This document shows positions 11,717 through 23,579 of a stretch of 64,000 nt of DNA, piece by piece. Each line of letters starts with the position of its first letter. Within the stretch, counting starts at the first letter, position 1. The stretch is from positions 186,089,781-186,153,780 of the forward strand of contig OU015496.1 in the NCBI GenBank assembly GCA_907164885.2. Reading direction: 5' to 3'. Origin of the DNA: Dolomedes plantarius (lineage: Eukaryota; Arthropoda; Arachnida; Araneae; Dolomedidae). A program made the translations under genes and the position numbers. Under the pieces are notes generated by a model that ran no database searches, was not told where the DNA came from, and worked only from the letters and a program-made list of their open reading frames with translations.

Positions 11717-12459
11717 CGATCCGAAATTCAGCGACTTGACGAATCGTCCTATCAGTAATAATGCAAACTGTGATTGAGAAACGAAACCATTTTCACGGAG
11801 AGCGGGTTATACAGCGCGCATGTCCACCCGAAATAGGGGTGACGTACCTCTCCCGAATCGTGAGGAGAGAGAACAGGTGGAGGAGCTCTCTCTCTTCCCT
11901 CCCGGATTCATCCGTCCTTCGTCGATGCCAAGAACGTACTTTCGCTTCCAAACCGCAGGTATGCCAGCGATGTCCGGCGGATCTAAGCTGCGGTGGATGT
12001 GCCCCTTCTCGAACATCCTCTACGACAGTGGTTCTTAACCTTTCGTTGATCACGGACCGCCAGTCAAAAAGAGAAATTCTTCTGGGACTCGTCTCCCAAT
12101 CAACCCTTTCAGAAAGGAAAATTTGTTTAATTAGCTGAATAAACAAACAGTTTGTGATAAACATCTTTAATTAGAAGTTGCAAATAACCTTAATAACCCA
12201 AAAAAAATTTAAAGTAAAAGTAAGCTTAAAAGCAAACGTAAAAGCCTATGAAAACTTTCCTTTAAGCTTTCATTTGCTTTGCTACCTGTAAATTGTTTGC
12301 GACACTTCGATTCTATGTCACAGAAAATGTATTACGGATTTTTAGGAAGACCAAGGATTTTTTTTTTTTTTTTTTGTACTTGAAACGTCAGAAAACGGTT
12401 GAAATACAGAAATTTTCCGAATATTTTTTCCCCCAATGCGTAGGTACTTGTCGTCAAAC
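11717..12459. other. GC-richer unassigned stretch, then a possible hAT end fragment
   Basis: 11760-12020 is GC-rich with overlapping open frames on both strands (about 120 codons each); none has a recognisable domain. At 12026 the sequence CAGTGGTTCTTAACC resembles a hAT terminus, but I found no partner end. Confidence 0.35.
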
Positions 12460-12645
12460 ATTCACCTATACTGCGCCGCAATTTTACAGCCCATTTTATT
12501 GTGAGGGCACCATATAGGCGGACAGCATTACCCCCTATGAAGGGACGACACTAACGGAGGCATTTTTAGTGGCGCGACGCCAGGATTCGATCCGAGCATC
12601 CTCAGCACCGTAAACCAGCGCGCTGTACCACTGGGCCGCCACAAG
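12460..12645 (-). mobile_element. tRNA-derived SINE fragment
   Basis: The minus strand from 12642 reads GTGGCGGCCCAGTGGTACAG, a box A-like segment. A box B-like GGATCGAATCC lies about 45 bases on. The cloverleaf is not intact and there is no clean 3' end, so this is a SINE head, not a tRNA gene. The body appears to continue to about 12460. Confidence 0.6.
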
Positions 12646-12763
12646 CCCATTTTCCGAATATGAACAAAACAAAACAAAAATTTAGGTAGTTTCTTCCAAC
12701 GAAACTACCGCGGGTTATTAATGTAGGATTAATTATTGTTGCTTATCTCTTTTGTATGTATAT

Positions 12764-13325
12764 TGTAAGGACTTTGCCTAAAACTAAGACTGACAGCCTT
12801 TAATATTTACAAAATGCTTTATTGGCATTCTTGACTATAAATCGGCTCTATACAATAATTACAAAGTAAACATGATTAAGGATAATGCGTGGGATCAGGA
12901 TATCCCGAGAGGGTTACTGCAGGCTCTCCGTCTCTGGCACACGTCCGACGATGGAGGTTGTTCACACCTGTAAAAAAAAGGGTCATCTCCCCATTTACGT
13001 CGAGGTGGCGACTATATACCCTCACAAACGCCTGTGGGTGGTTGAAGCGGCTCTCTTTGTTTTCCTTTCGGTAAACTGTCTTCAAACTATTCCGCGTCTT
13101 CCGCTAAAGGCTAATCGATTTTCCTCCGGACAGGCTTTGTCTGCAAGGAGGGGGGGGGTTTCTTACAGAAGACGGCTTCCTAATTGTCCGATGGCGACGC
13201 GGCGTCTGCCACAACTCGGTGACAAAACGACTGTCACCGATGAATACGGTAGGGGGATAATGACCGTCTTGCCGCCAGGCCTTCTCAGAAATTCCGGGTG
13301 TGAAAAGAGGCACCAAGTCATTACA
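12764..13325 (-). repeat. 3' LTR of the gypsy element
   Basis: 562 bp with ends TGTAA/TTACA. It is almost identical to the LTR at 18031-18593. By eye the differences are a changed G-run near 13150 and an A/G change near 13262. Such similarity implies a recent insertion. Confidence 0.93.
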
Positions 13326-13327
13326 GA

Positions 13328-13352
13328 CTAAATTCCTCCCCTCCCCAGATGT
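13328..13352 (-). promoter_or_regulatory. polypurine tract
   Basis: The minus strand reads GGGGAGGGGAGGAATTTAG just before the 3' LTR, the expected place for plus-strand priming in an LTR retrotransposon. Confidence 0.75.
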
Positions 13353-14826
13353 TTTTCTGCAGAGAGTTTCACCTGCAAAAAAACAGAACAAAAACATGGT
13401 CCTTCTCAGGACAATTTCAATTATAAAAACTTTTCCCGAAGGCAAATGCACACCCAATTGACATTACGAGTAGACCGTTAATTTTGATCAAACTCTGGCT
13501 TTACCTTCATGAAAGAAAATTTTTAACTGTACTTCAAAGTATTATTTTTAAAAGCACAACAAAAGGAATTTATACCTAAAATTTACGCACTTTAAAATCT
13601 CTAATAAGAGAACATGCCGTAGCAAAGAAATTATAAAATTACACAATAATATAACACGTCCTGGCAAAAATTTAAATAAAACAGTATACTAATACATGTC
13701 AATCAAAAAAATTAAATTCATAGAACACTAGTACATACACATGACACTACATAAAAAACATTATAACTAGTAAATCACTCAACTGGGATCCCATAATTTA
13801 CCTTAATAGTGATCACATGACACAAATAAATTCTCAAATTGATATTAAACACAGTTATAATGAAACAACTTTACACAAATAAAATTAAACACAAATCCAA
13901 AATGGATACCTAAACTTCATACAGAACATATCATCACGGTTACTAATACACATGAAAATTTTAAATTTCTTACTTATCTTTTAATACATTTAACACTTAT
14001 CGTCATAAAACAATTTAATACTCGGCTTTCCGTAAATTCTGGATCAGGGAACTTAATTCGTTCACGATTACCTGTGATCCAATCTTTTCCATTTAAGTGG
14101 ACAGTCATCAGTGACCTAAATTTAAATATTCATTTTATCCTACTATAGGATTCACAATCGATTTAGGGTCTAGTTTTTCAGTACTGACTGACATAAAATT
14201 ATAACAAAATAGCTCATTGGCTCATTCCTTATCAACAAAACTCACAAACTTCACATTCCTGTTAATCACTTTGTTTCTTTGACAACACTTACATATATCT
14301 GTTGGCGTAACAACTCTTCAGACAAAACTTATCGATTTCACAATAAATCATTCAATTGCGGTATTCAAACACCGTACGGAGTGTATTTTGACTCCAATTA
14401 CTACCTTCTTAGGTATACACAAAACATACACATTTGCATTTAAAAGTTAGCCCATACCTTTCTGAGGCATTCTACTGGCTTATGCAACAAACAAAACAGA
14501 ACATAAAATGTTACAATTGAACATTAATTAAAGCCTATCTGAGGCATTCCAACACGGCATACATAAAACCGTCATATGGCGTTTGCCACTACAAAACCGT
14601 TATATTATGATAACGTCAAAGGAATTTCACCTGAATTTTCCTTTAAAGCAAAACTCAACTTCTATGGTCGAGTCGCTCAAATTTACAAACAATTACATGT
14701 TACACTTCATAAAAAAACATTACTCAAACGAATACACATTAATTTCTGGTCACATTTTTACACTGAAACTACAATTAATCAACATACTTATAATATACAT
14801 TTAAACTTTTACGACTAAACTTCGGC

Positions 14827-16920
14827 TTAGCCTGGTGTTCGGCGGGAATTAACATGGTTAAGACGTTTCACAGTATTCTTAACATTAGGACATTTCCCCT
14901 TTTGACATTTGTCACAAGCCGACACGTAATCATTTATGTCTAAGTGACAATATGGCCAGTAAAAATACTGAGTTAATGAGTCTTTCATCTTAGCAACGCC
15001 TAAATGAACATTAGTTTGTTCGTGGCAGAGTCTTTTTAATTTCTCTCGATACTTTCGAGGCACAATAAGCAGTTTTCTAGTGGTTCCATCGTTATTTTTT
15101 TTCTGGTAAAATAACATCTCGTTTACCACCACGTACTTATTTTCTTCGGGCGTCTTCTTTTTCGCCCTATCAAAAATTACTTTTAATTCTTCGTCCTCAC
15201 TTTGTGCAACTCTAAATTCTTCGGGTGAAGTCTTTAATAAGTCGGGAGTAATTATTCGTTTCTCCTGGAGAGACAAGATAGTCGCGCTCTCTTCAGCAGG
15301 GATTTCTTCTACCGCTTCTGCTCCGGGGATCACTTGCTCTATTTTCGTTTTTTCATCTCCCGTGTCTAGTCTTTCTCTATCAAATTTTAGTTTTTTGGCC
15401 CGAGTTTGCACAGTATTTTTCACCGGAACTTCTACATTCCTGTTGATCTTCTCAAGCAAGGCTGCCGTTTTATTTCCTAACAAATAGTGTTTCTGCTCGA
15501 ATTCCGTATTGCTGACAGCTGCTCTAGTTCTGGTGTGGCCCCATTCACATTTTAAATCGACCTCTGCTATAGGTAAGCAAACGGATGAATCTAACACAGG
15601 TGCACTGACATAAACGTGCTCTCCTGTGTACATATGGGGTTGTACCAAATTTTTAGAAATTAGATCAATGCTCGCTCCTGTGTCTCTCAGAATAGACGTA
15701 GATTTTCCATTAACGACTCCCTGACTGATATATGGAGTCATCACGCCACTCGAGTCTCCTCCACTAGTTTCTGTTGCCGCGATAATTTCCGTCTCTTTAA
15801 GTTTAGGGCACTGTGGTCTCAGATGGTCATACGAACCACACTCGTAGCAACGGAGCTGTTTTCTTTTCTCAAAAATTCTTTCCTTGTTTTGTCCACTAGA
15901 AGCTTCTTTTTCCACATCTTTTTTTTCTTTCTTCTCTTCCTTAAATTTATGATTATTTTTAAATGGCTTATTAATTTTATCTGTGGACTTCTGATCCTTT
16001 GGGAATTCTCTTGTTCGGAAACTGTCTTGCAAGCTTTCATACTTATCTATTTTTTCCGCTAATTCTAAAGGAGTATTAATCTGCATCCACTGCTCCAAAA
16101 AATGATCTTTTATATCGGCAGGTACCCGTCTCTTCATCTGTTCCGTTATGTGTAGGTCTCTCAGTTTCTTAAATGTAGTGATTTCTAAATCTGCTATCCA
16201 TTCATCATAATAGCCACTAAGCTCATGGGCATAATTCCTCCATGACTTGTCTGCGAGTTTAGGATGGCGATAAAACAGTTGTTTTAATTTTTCTGTATTC
16301 ATCCTAAATCTCTGGAGAATCATCTCTTTGACGTAGTCATAATCTTTTGCCTGTTCTGGCGATTCTCTGGCCATCATGTTGGAAATTTCTGGGGTTAGTA
16401 CCCCTAACAAATATGGCACCCAATCTTGTTTAGGGACTCCCGCCATCTCTGCTCTTCTCTCAAAATTAATTAGATACAGGCCCATTTCGTCCCGTTTCTC
16501 GTCAAATTTCTGCATGGTTTTAAGGAGCTGAATGTTCTGAGTTGCGTCTGCATCTCTGTCCCTCCCATTTCGGGCTCTATTGTCTCCATTAATTCCTAAC
16601 TCCAGTCTCCTTATTTCGAGAGTAAGTTGGTCTTGACGAATTTTGTCTTCTCTTTCTCTCTCTCTCTCTTCTCGTTTCGCTTCTCTTTCTCTCTCTCTCT
16701 CTTCTCGTTTCGCTTCTTCTTGGCGAAGTCTCTCTTCACGTTCCTTTCTATCTTCAATAATACGCTCTAGTGCGAGTCTAGCGTCTTCTTCGACGTAATT
16801 TTCGTTTTCTGTAATGATCTTCTTAATTTCGAAAATCTTAAGCGTATCGTCAGCTAGTCCTCCTAACTCTTCTAAAAGTTCTAAAAGGTCCCCTTTCTTA
16901 CCCTTATTTAAAAAGGACAT
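14827..16920 (-). CDS. gypsy Gag-protease polyprotein with integrase zinc finger, 697 aa
   Basis: One open frame from ATG at 16920 to a stop at 14827. Residues 1-60 are charged; 60-105 are a duplicated Glu/Arg-rich coil (REEREREREAK). About 130-330 is a Gag capsid-like region (FRMNTEKLKQLF, WRNYAHELSGYY, LEQWM). A CCHC zinc knuckle spans residues 358-371 (CYECGSYDHLRPQC), and a retroviral-type aspartic protease motif DTGAS starts at residue 413. From about 560 the pre-integrase segment leads to an HHCC finger (HEQTNVHLG near 632, CDKC near 668). The protein ends soon after, with no DDE core and no RT/RNase H between protease and finger. Either RT was deleted or this lineage places integrase before RT and lost everything downstream. 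The long intact frame in a young element suggests Gag could still be made. Confidence 0.85.
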   Translation of the reverse strand: MSFLNKGKKGDLLELLEELGGLADDTLKIFEIKKIITENENYVEEDARLALERIIEDRKEREERLRQEEAKREEREREREAKREEREREREDKIRQDQLTLEIRRLELGINGDNRARNGRDRDADATQNIQLLKTMQKFDEKRDEMGLYLINFERRAEMAGVPKQDWVPYLLGVLTPEISNMMARESPEQAKDYDYVKEMILQRFRMNTEKLKQLFYRHPKLADKSWRNYAHELSGYYDEWIADLEITTFKKLRDLHITEQMKRRVPADIKDHFLEQWMQINTPLELAEKIDKYESLQDSFRTREFPKDQKSTDKINKPFKNNHKFKEEKKEKKDVEKEASSGQNKERIFEKRKQLRCYECGSYDHLRPQCPKLKETEIIAATETSGGDSSGVMTPYISQGVVNGKSTSILRDTGASIDLISKNLVQPHMYTGEHVYVSAPVLDSSVCLPIAEVDLKCEWGHTRTRAAVSNTEFEQKHYLLGNKTAALLEKINRNVEVPVKNTVQTRAKKLKFDRERLDTGDEKTKIEQVIPGAEAVEEIPAEESATILSLQEKRIITPDLLKTSPEEFRVAQSEDEELKVIFDRAKKKTPEENKYVVVNEMLFYQKKNNDGTTRKLLIVPRKYREKLKRLCHEQTNVHLGVAKMKDSLTQYFYWPYCHLDINDYVSACDKCQKGKCPNVKNTVKRLNHVNSRRTPG

Positions 16921-17397
16921 TTTTCCAAATTTAGGGTTTCTAATTTAGGGTTATTATTAATTATTTATGATAAACAATAAAATTTTCCTCAGCTACTAGC
17001 AATACCTTCCGACGGTATGTGTCCTAACCGGAACTAACAAGTTCAAAACTGATCAATTTTATACCGAACTATAATTTTAGCCCTTATGAACACCAAACTA
17101 GCACCGCACAATATAAACATTCACAATTTACTCAATACCTATCAAATCAAAATACCGAACTCTTACACAGAATACACAAACAGAATTCTCAAATTAATCA
17201 ACACTCTATATAGATTTCCCACACAGTAATACACAAATACCAAATTATCACTGTTAATATCCAAGCATAAGAAACTTAAATATATCTGTTACTATTAAAA
17301 GAAAAAATTCTAAATAAACACTGTTATTATCAAAAGCAAAAAAAATTCACTTTCTTTAAAAATAGAGAAAAACATACAGTATTTGCAATTAACAAAA

Positions 17398-17880
17398 CAC
17401 AGAAATTGGCTAAACTTATTGCAATTCCTAACAAACAAAATATTGGTTCTTTACTTGAACACTAACTGGTTACTCATTCATATACCATAAAAACACAGAA
17501 ATTGATTTAAATCATCCAAATTTCTAATATAAAATATCAGTTCTTAATACGAACTCTAAATGGCTATTTATACATATACCATCTAAAAAACACAGAAATT
17601 GATTTAATTCATCAAAATTTCTAAAATATCAGTTCTTAATACGAACACTAAATGGTTAACTTGTACATATACCATTTAAAAAACCCACAGAAATTGATTT
17701 AATTCATCCAAATTTCTAAAATAAAATATCAGTTCTTAATACGAACTCTAAATGGCTAACTTGTACATATACCATTTAAAAAAACACAGAAATTGATTTA
17801 ATTCATCAAAATTTCTAAAATATTAGTTCTTAATGCGAACTCTAAATGGCTACTTATAAATATACCATTTAAAAAAACAA
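17398..17880 (-). repeat. tandem repeat in the gypsy leader, about 5 units of 95-99 bp
   Basis: Units start with CACAGAAATTGATTTAATTC at 17398 (diverged), 17494, 17591, 17686 and 17785. Each contains CAGTTCTTAATACGAACTC and ends near CATATACCATTTAAAAAA. They lie between the primer-binding site and Gag. Confidence 0.88.
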
Positions 17881-18002
17881 TAAAATAATTTTTACTTATT
17901 GCATTTATACAAAACCATTATTTAGTTTTTAAATCAAAGCCAGAATCTGATAAAAAGAATCGGCCTACCTGTAATCCTTTCGTTCATCACTGATATCCTA
18001 TG

Positions 18003-18020
18003 ACTCTTCTGACACCATTT
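18003..18020 (-). promoter_or_regulatory. candidate tRNA primer-binding site
   Basis: On the minus strand, TGGTGTCAGAAG begins 13 bases inside the 5' LTR boundary. A TGG start is what a tRNA CCA end would pair with. A leucine tRNA primer is my best recollection for this motif, not verified. Confidence 0.5.
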
Positions 18021-18030
18021 AATAACAGTC

Positions 18031-18593
18031 TGTAAGGACTTTGCCTAAAACTAAGACTGACAGCCTTTAATATTTACAAAATGCTTTATTGGCATTCTTG
18101 ACTATAAATCGGCTCTATACAATAATTACAAAGTAAACATGATTAAGGATAATGCGTGGGATCAGGATATCCCGAGAGGGTTACTGCAGGCTCTCCGTCT
18201 CTGGCACACGTCCGACGATGGAGGTTGTTCACACCTGTAAAAAAAAGGGTCATCTCCCCATTTACGTCGAGGTGGCGACTATATACCCTCACAAACGCCT
18301 GTGGGTGGTTGAAGCGGCTCTCTTTGTTTTCCTTTCGGTAAACTGTCTTCAAACTATTCCGCGTCTTCCGCTAAAGGCTAATCGATTTTCCTCCGGACAG
18401 GCTTTGTCTGCAAGGAGGGGGGGGGGGTTCTTACAGAAGACGGCTTCCTAATTGTCCGATGGCGACGCGGCGTCTGCCACAACTCGGTGACAAAACGACT
18501 GTCACCGATGAATACGGTAGGGGGATAATGGCCGTCTTGCCGCCAGGCCTTCTCAGAAATTCCGGGTGTGAAAAGAGGCACCAAGTCATTACA
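18031..18593 (-). repeat. 5' LTR of the gypsy element
   Basis: 563 bp, near-identical to the other LTR. The right edge abuts a TA-rich microsatellite (18594-18685), which served as the insertion target. Confidence 0.93.
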
Positions 18594-18613
18594 ATATATG
18601 TATGTGTTATGAA

Positions 18614-18661
<48 letters not shown>

Positions 18662-18685
18662 TATGTGTATAAATATATATATATA

Positions 18686-19566
18686 TTTATGTCAAAATTT
18701 TGACGTATGTTGGTACTTTTCTTTTTAACTGTTTACTGCTTGCCCAAGCGATACAAACTCGGTCTGGCGCGCTGCCAAAATTATAACTCGCGGCGCAGGA
18801 CATCTAAAATTTTGCTTTCTGTAGGACCGTTATGGAGGAACCTAATCCTACGTTAAAATTAGGAACAAAAAAAATTTTTCCTAATTTTATAAAATTGTTA
18901 AATTTACGGTCATTTTGAAACGAAAAAACTTATTATTTTTTTTTCCATCGTCGTTGACTTCGTGGACTGCTTTTTGGGTTTTCCCCGACAACCGGCTAAA
19001 AAGCATTACTGTACGAGAAACCCAAGTAATTCAGCAATAGTTAAAAAAGCAGAATGCTTCAAATAATTGGAATTATTCCATCGGTTTGATTTTACAATAA
19101 ACTTACTGGGGCTGTCAGATGTCCGCACAATTTTAAAACATCGTAGGTCAGAATATCTATCCATTTTCGTCTGATTTATTGAGTTCTTTTAAACAGAGAG
19201 ATGTGTAAGAATAAGTCCACGTCCCGGCAGAAGTTTCTATCATGATTAGCGGTCGTACCTGCTCAAAAATAATCTTACCCTTCGGGATTATATCGGCAGG
19301 TATTTTAATGAATAAACTACCGTTAAACTTTTCGTATCGGGTGTCATTTAAAAGCTATAATTTCAAATTTTGTATGAATGTCTCTCGGGCATGTATATAT
19401 TTATGTTTACTTGCTTAAATTTAAACTATCAGTAATCATTAATTAAAACAACAACAAAAAATGCATAAATACATAGATACGTAGATAGATAAGCATGCTA
19501 TGTTGTGCTATGCACACCTATAAACAATTCTTAACCATTGAATAATTGTAAATAAATAATTACAAG
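18686..19566. other. unassigned sequence
   Basis: No gene or mobile element recognised. Confidence 0.45.
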
Positions 19567-19970
19567 AACTTTTCATATACCATGTTTTTAAATTTTCTGT
19601 TGAATCATATAAACTTGACAATTCTATGTATTAACAAATAACTTTAAAAAAAATTTTTTGATGAATTATCCCATCAACTTGAAAGGAAATGAAGTTAATT
19701 GGAAGTTAACTTGCGTTTAACTTTTCGTTCCCGTCCCGGCCGATAGATGGCTGCACCAGTATACAAAACAAAATTAACTGAAAATGATTCAATTCTGCTT
19801 AAAGATGGCTAAAAGTATTATAATAATGCATTGTCATCGTGTTCTGAGCAATTCTAAAAGTTTCAAATGTCTAGCTTGTCGAGAAGTTAGTTAAAAATCG
19901 ATTGCAAGATTTGTACTGGACAAACACACACACAAACAAGAAAGCGAGTTAATAAAAACATGGTAAAAAT
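19567..19970. repeat. interspersed repeat with inverted ends, uninterrupted copy
   Basis: About 400 bp with the inverted end motif ACCATGTTTTTA. An inverted copy lies at 47241-47601 plus 48261-48320, where a Helitron has inserted. The site matching that insertion is intact here (A19626/T19627). The middle holds an (AC)n run and a CGTTCCCGTCCCGGCCG segment. Superfamily unknown. Confidence 0.75.
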
Positions 19971-19995
19971 CATATAATTGGTCAATGTGTAAAGC

Positions 19996-21220
19996 AGGGG
20001 TTCCCAACCTTTTTGTCACAAAGACCCCTTTTAAAAGAATCGACCCCCTCACATTTTTCTCTATAATATACAGCATGCAACATAATTAGAATACTAATAA
20101 TTGCACATAAAACACTTAAAGATAACAATTTGACTAAGAATATGGACAAATAATTAGTAAAAGTGGTTCATTGGGTTTATGTTTTATTATTTTCGTACTA
20201 TTTTAATATTTAGTTTCACAAATATAAACATGATTTCAGAAACACAGATTGTAATTGCACAAAAGTTCGACTTCAATTAATGTAGTGGTTGTGCTTGATG
20301 AATTAATACATTTTTTAAAATTTTTGGCCTGAATTTTTTTATCATTTTATAGTCACAATAACTAACATAACGAATAGAAATATATATTTTACTAAACAAT
20401 CTTACAATGCGTGGATCACTCCGCCCTATGCAAGTATGTATTTATACATATTTAAACGATATTATTATCTAATAACTACATTCCTAAATATTTTAACTAA
20501 ATTTTAAAACAGAAAATTTATCATCGACCCCCAATAGACCTCTGGAATACTGTAGACCAGGGGTTCCCAACCTTTTTATAGTACCGTACATGTACGTTGC
20601 AAACAATTTGATGACGTACCCGTAGACCAAAAATTTTGAAATGAAGAATAAAATGCAATGGAGAATAAAATAAATTAGGATATATAAAAAATCATTTTAA
20701 ATAAATCTCCTGAGTTTAATACACTTACCTTAACAGTTTCTTAATATTTATTAATAATACAATTGCTATTGATTAATAATATGCAATTAATTTAAAGATG
20801 TTTGAAACACAAAACACAATTTTTAGTAGAACTCAGACACAGTTATAATTCGCAAACACAGTTATAGACACAGTTATAATTCGCAGGCGAGTGCCAAATT
20901 TTTATGGGGCGGTCATAGATAACACATTCAGGTATAGACGGCATCTTTTGAGATTAGGTAAATCCCAATAAAGCATTACAACACAAACAATGGATACGAA
21001 ATTCCAAACTAAAGTATTAAAACGTATGGATTATTAGTTATTATAGTCATTTTTTTATTTTTTCGTAATACAGATTTTTAATAGATTTTTCTTTTAAATT
21101 GTAAAATCATTTGCGTACCTGTGGCTGCTTGTCCGCGTACCGGTACTGGTAAGCGTACCCAAGGTACTGCTGTAGACCCTTTTTAAACTTCCATCGACCC
21201 CCAAGGGGTCAAAATTAATA
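19996..21220. mobile_element. hAT-like fragment, outer element with a nested hAT
   Basis: It starts with the hAT-style end CAGGGGTTCCCAACC and contains CATCGACCCCCA-type motifs near 20524 and 21190. A second element interrupts it at 20558-21169. The right boundary is not clear. Confidence 0.45.
20558..21169. mobile_element. hAT non-autonomous element, nested
   Basis: It begins CAGGGGTTCCCAACC and ends CCAAGGTACTG. The exact 8-bp duplication CTGTAGAC lies on both sides (20550-20557, 21170-21177). It has no transposase frame. Confidence 0.85.
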
Positions 21221-21820
21221 CTTATATATATTTCTGTTTAATTAAAGGAAAAATTTGAAATTCGACAAATACTATTTCGAGTTATAAAAATTTAAATTAC
21301 CCCTAACTTTTATTAAAAATTTTAAATTTTTAAATTTTTAAAAAGTTTTTGAGAAATTTTATCAGGTAATTTTGTTTACAAATTATATGGTTGACCATCA
21401 CAAAAAAATTCAAAATTTTAACTCAATAAATAAAAAAAAATTTAAAATGTGTCCCGACCCCCTTAATTGTACTATATGTTTTAATATTGTCATTTTTTCA
21501 CTCTCTCAGATGCGTATAACACCCAGGTTGTTACTGGTAAAGATCAGATTGAACAGAAACACACATTTTATCATTTCTGCTACTGAAGAGGACATATTAG
21601 TCATTAATTAAGTGCATTTTTCTTGTTTTGAATATTATGTTGTTTTGATGTTGTAATGTTATCTTTTGTTTCATTTTATCTTTAGCTTGAGTAAATTCTT
21701 TTCATGGTTCAACATTTTTCTTAAACTTTTTTTTTAATCTAGTTTTCAGTGAATATATATAAAGATTGATTGTTCGACAGAATGTTACTAATTTCAAAGG
21801 AAAACGCAGACCGCTTACGA

Positions 21821-22759
21821 CAGGGGTATCAAACTCAAAGGCTACCTTGGGCGCAAAAAAAATCAATATTAATAGAAACGTAAGATTATTTACCTAATTA
21901 CAGTATATTCAACATAAATATATGCATTTTGTTTAATAATAGCCAAAAAAGAGTATCATTAAAAAAACATTTAGCGAATTCTTCCTATCTTATTATAATT
22001 CTGCGTCGGTTATTTTATTATATACTAGCTGAAAACCCGCACTTCGCTACGGAGTACTTTCAAATTAAATACAACGGTCAATGTATGCAATTAATGCCAA
22101 AAAAATAAATATATATATATATTTATAATAAATACGACGATCAATATATACAATTGATGTTGAAAAAAATATATATTTATAAAAAAATCGTAAGGGATAT
22201 TTTTATAGACAAAATAATGTCCAATCGTCTGCCACATTAGCAAGAAAAAAAATATTTTTTGTCTATTTAGTTGTTATGCACGTGACGATAAATTTATTTA
22301 AAGTACCAGAAAAAAGAAATCACGTGATCAGCATTTCATAAATTAAATTCTAAAAATTAATCTTTAAAAATTCACCAAAAATCAGAAAATGGAGGTAAAG
22401 ATTCGAAACAGATCTCATTTTAAAGAAATTTTTATGATCTTTCTCGTGGTATAAATTTTATAACGCTCAATTTATTATTTTAAATGCAAACTTAAAAAAA
22501 GTTACTAAAACAGCTCAAAAATTTTATTTTAAAAAATCTGAGAAGAATTTTTCAAAAATCTTTCACAGTGCACCCCTACACTATAAGGAGAATCACCATG
22601 CAAAATTTCAGCCCTTTTTGTCCAGCGGTTTGGTCTGTGCGTTGTGTGTCAGTCAGTGAGTCAGTTACGGAACTGTTTTATATATATAGATTATTGTGTG
22701 CCGATATATTGGCCGGGCCGCAAAAATGTCCGTCGCGGGCCGCGAGCTTGACACCCCTG
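21821..22759. mobile_element. hAT non-autonomous element hosting a Helitron
   Basis: The ends are CAGGGGTATCAAACTC and GAGCTTGACACCCCTG, flanked by the exact 8-bp duplication GCTTACGA (21813-21820, 22760-22767). Most of its interior is the Helitron at 22025-22690. Confidence 0.9.
22025..22690 (-). mobile_element. Helitron family 1, non-autonomous
   Basis: On the minus strand it starts TCTATATATATAAAACAG and ends in CTAG, about 10 bases after a short CCGTAGCGAAGTGCGG hairpin. It is inserted between A and T. 5' TC, 3' CTRR, a terminal hairpin and A/T insertion with no duplication are Helitron hallmarks. No Rep/helicase is present. Related copies: 26633-27380, 29099-29847 and the ends of 38658-40309. 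Confidence 0.85.
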
Positions 22760-22919
22760 GCTTACGATATTCATTAGCGGGAACTTTAAAACCCTTGGTG
22801 AAAAACACGAAAGTGTACTGGTGTAAATTTCGTAATAAATTTCCTCTTCAATACAAAATTAGTCAAACCTAATCACGTAAAATATTTTGCGAAATGCATT
22901 TAGATAAGGTTGAATTGAT

Positions 22920-23400
22920 CAATACGCGGAGGATGCTCTCAGAAAACAAGTCGGACACAACATTAATCTACATGTTCGGTCCTGCGCACGAGTGCATGCG
23001 CTCCATCCCATAAACTTCACTCGACCTCGACCAGACGGATCATAATCTGCGCGAGTGAATCCCGCATGTAAACACATTCCCGTGATCTCCAGGAGAGAGA
23101 GAGAGAGATGCTCTAGGAGAGAGACGAACTGCATCCGTCGCCCTAGCAACAGGAGGGGGGAAACAGAAGCGTGCGAGGAAGGAGCGACAAAACAGCCCAC
23201 TCAGCCTGAGCACACAGTAAAGTAGGATTTCGTCCAAGCTCAAGGTCTGCGACCTAGTTTCTTCTGCGAAAAAAGATCGCTTCGGCCGGAAAGCGAGCTT
23301 TACGTAATTGCACCCTTTTCTAGCTGAGCGCTGTTTCAAAACACAATGCGGCGTGTATTATCGAGACGCATTACGTAATCGACACGCTGGGCGCACGAGG
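22920..23400. other. GC-rich island, candidate regulatory region
   Basis: A CpG-richer stretch without repeats stands out from AT-rich surroundings. It contains a (GA)n run near 23095 and, at 23137-23150, GTCGCCCTAGCAAC. That matches the RFX X-box pattern (GTHNYY, 2 bases, RRNAAC). No open frame with a known domain is seen. A promoter role is inferred. Confidence 0.35.
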
Positions 23401-23579
23401 AAAATGCTTTTTTTTTTCTTCTTTTCACAGAAGAAGGTTGGCAACTGTTTCAATGACTTGGAAGCAAATAATGCCGTAATTATAGTGCTGGGGGGAAAAA
23501 AAATCATCGTCCCTTTTTGTATTATTTTACTACTGTGTTATATTCAACAAGATTTCATCTATAAGATATTAAATTGCTG

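Larger units (their letters stand above)
12764..18593 (-). mobile_element. Ty3/gypsy LTR retrotransposon lacking RT and most of integrase
   Basis: Two LTRs (12764-13325 and 18031-18593) bracket a 4.7-kb interior, with the 4-bp duplication ATAT on both sides (12760-12763, 18594-18597). On the minus strand the order is 5' LTR, primer-binding-like site (near 18005-18020), a leader with tandem repeats, a gag-protease-integrase-finger frame (16920-14827), about 1.5 kb without recognisable coding, a polypurine tract (near 13332-13352) and the 3' LTR. At 5,830 bp it looks whole, but no reverse transcriptase, RNase H or integrase catalytic core is visible. It would need enzymes supplied by another copy. 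Confidence 0.92.

Noticed and set aside
11761..12164. Overlapping 120-codon frames on both strands
   Set aside because: Open because the stretch is GC-rich; no domain and no support for either strand.
12885..13457. Protein-coding frames of 117-148 codons in the LTR, repeated at 18143-18728
   Set aside because: They lie within the LTR on both strands and are duplicated only because the LTR is.
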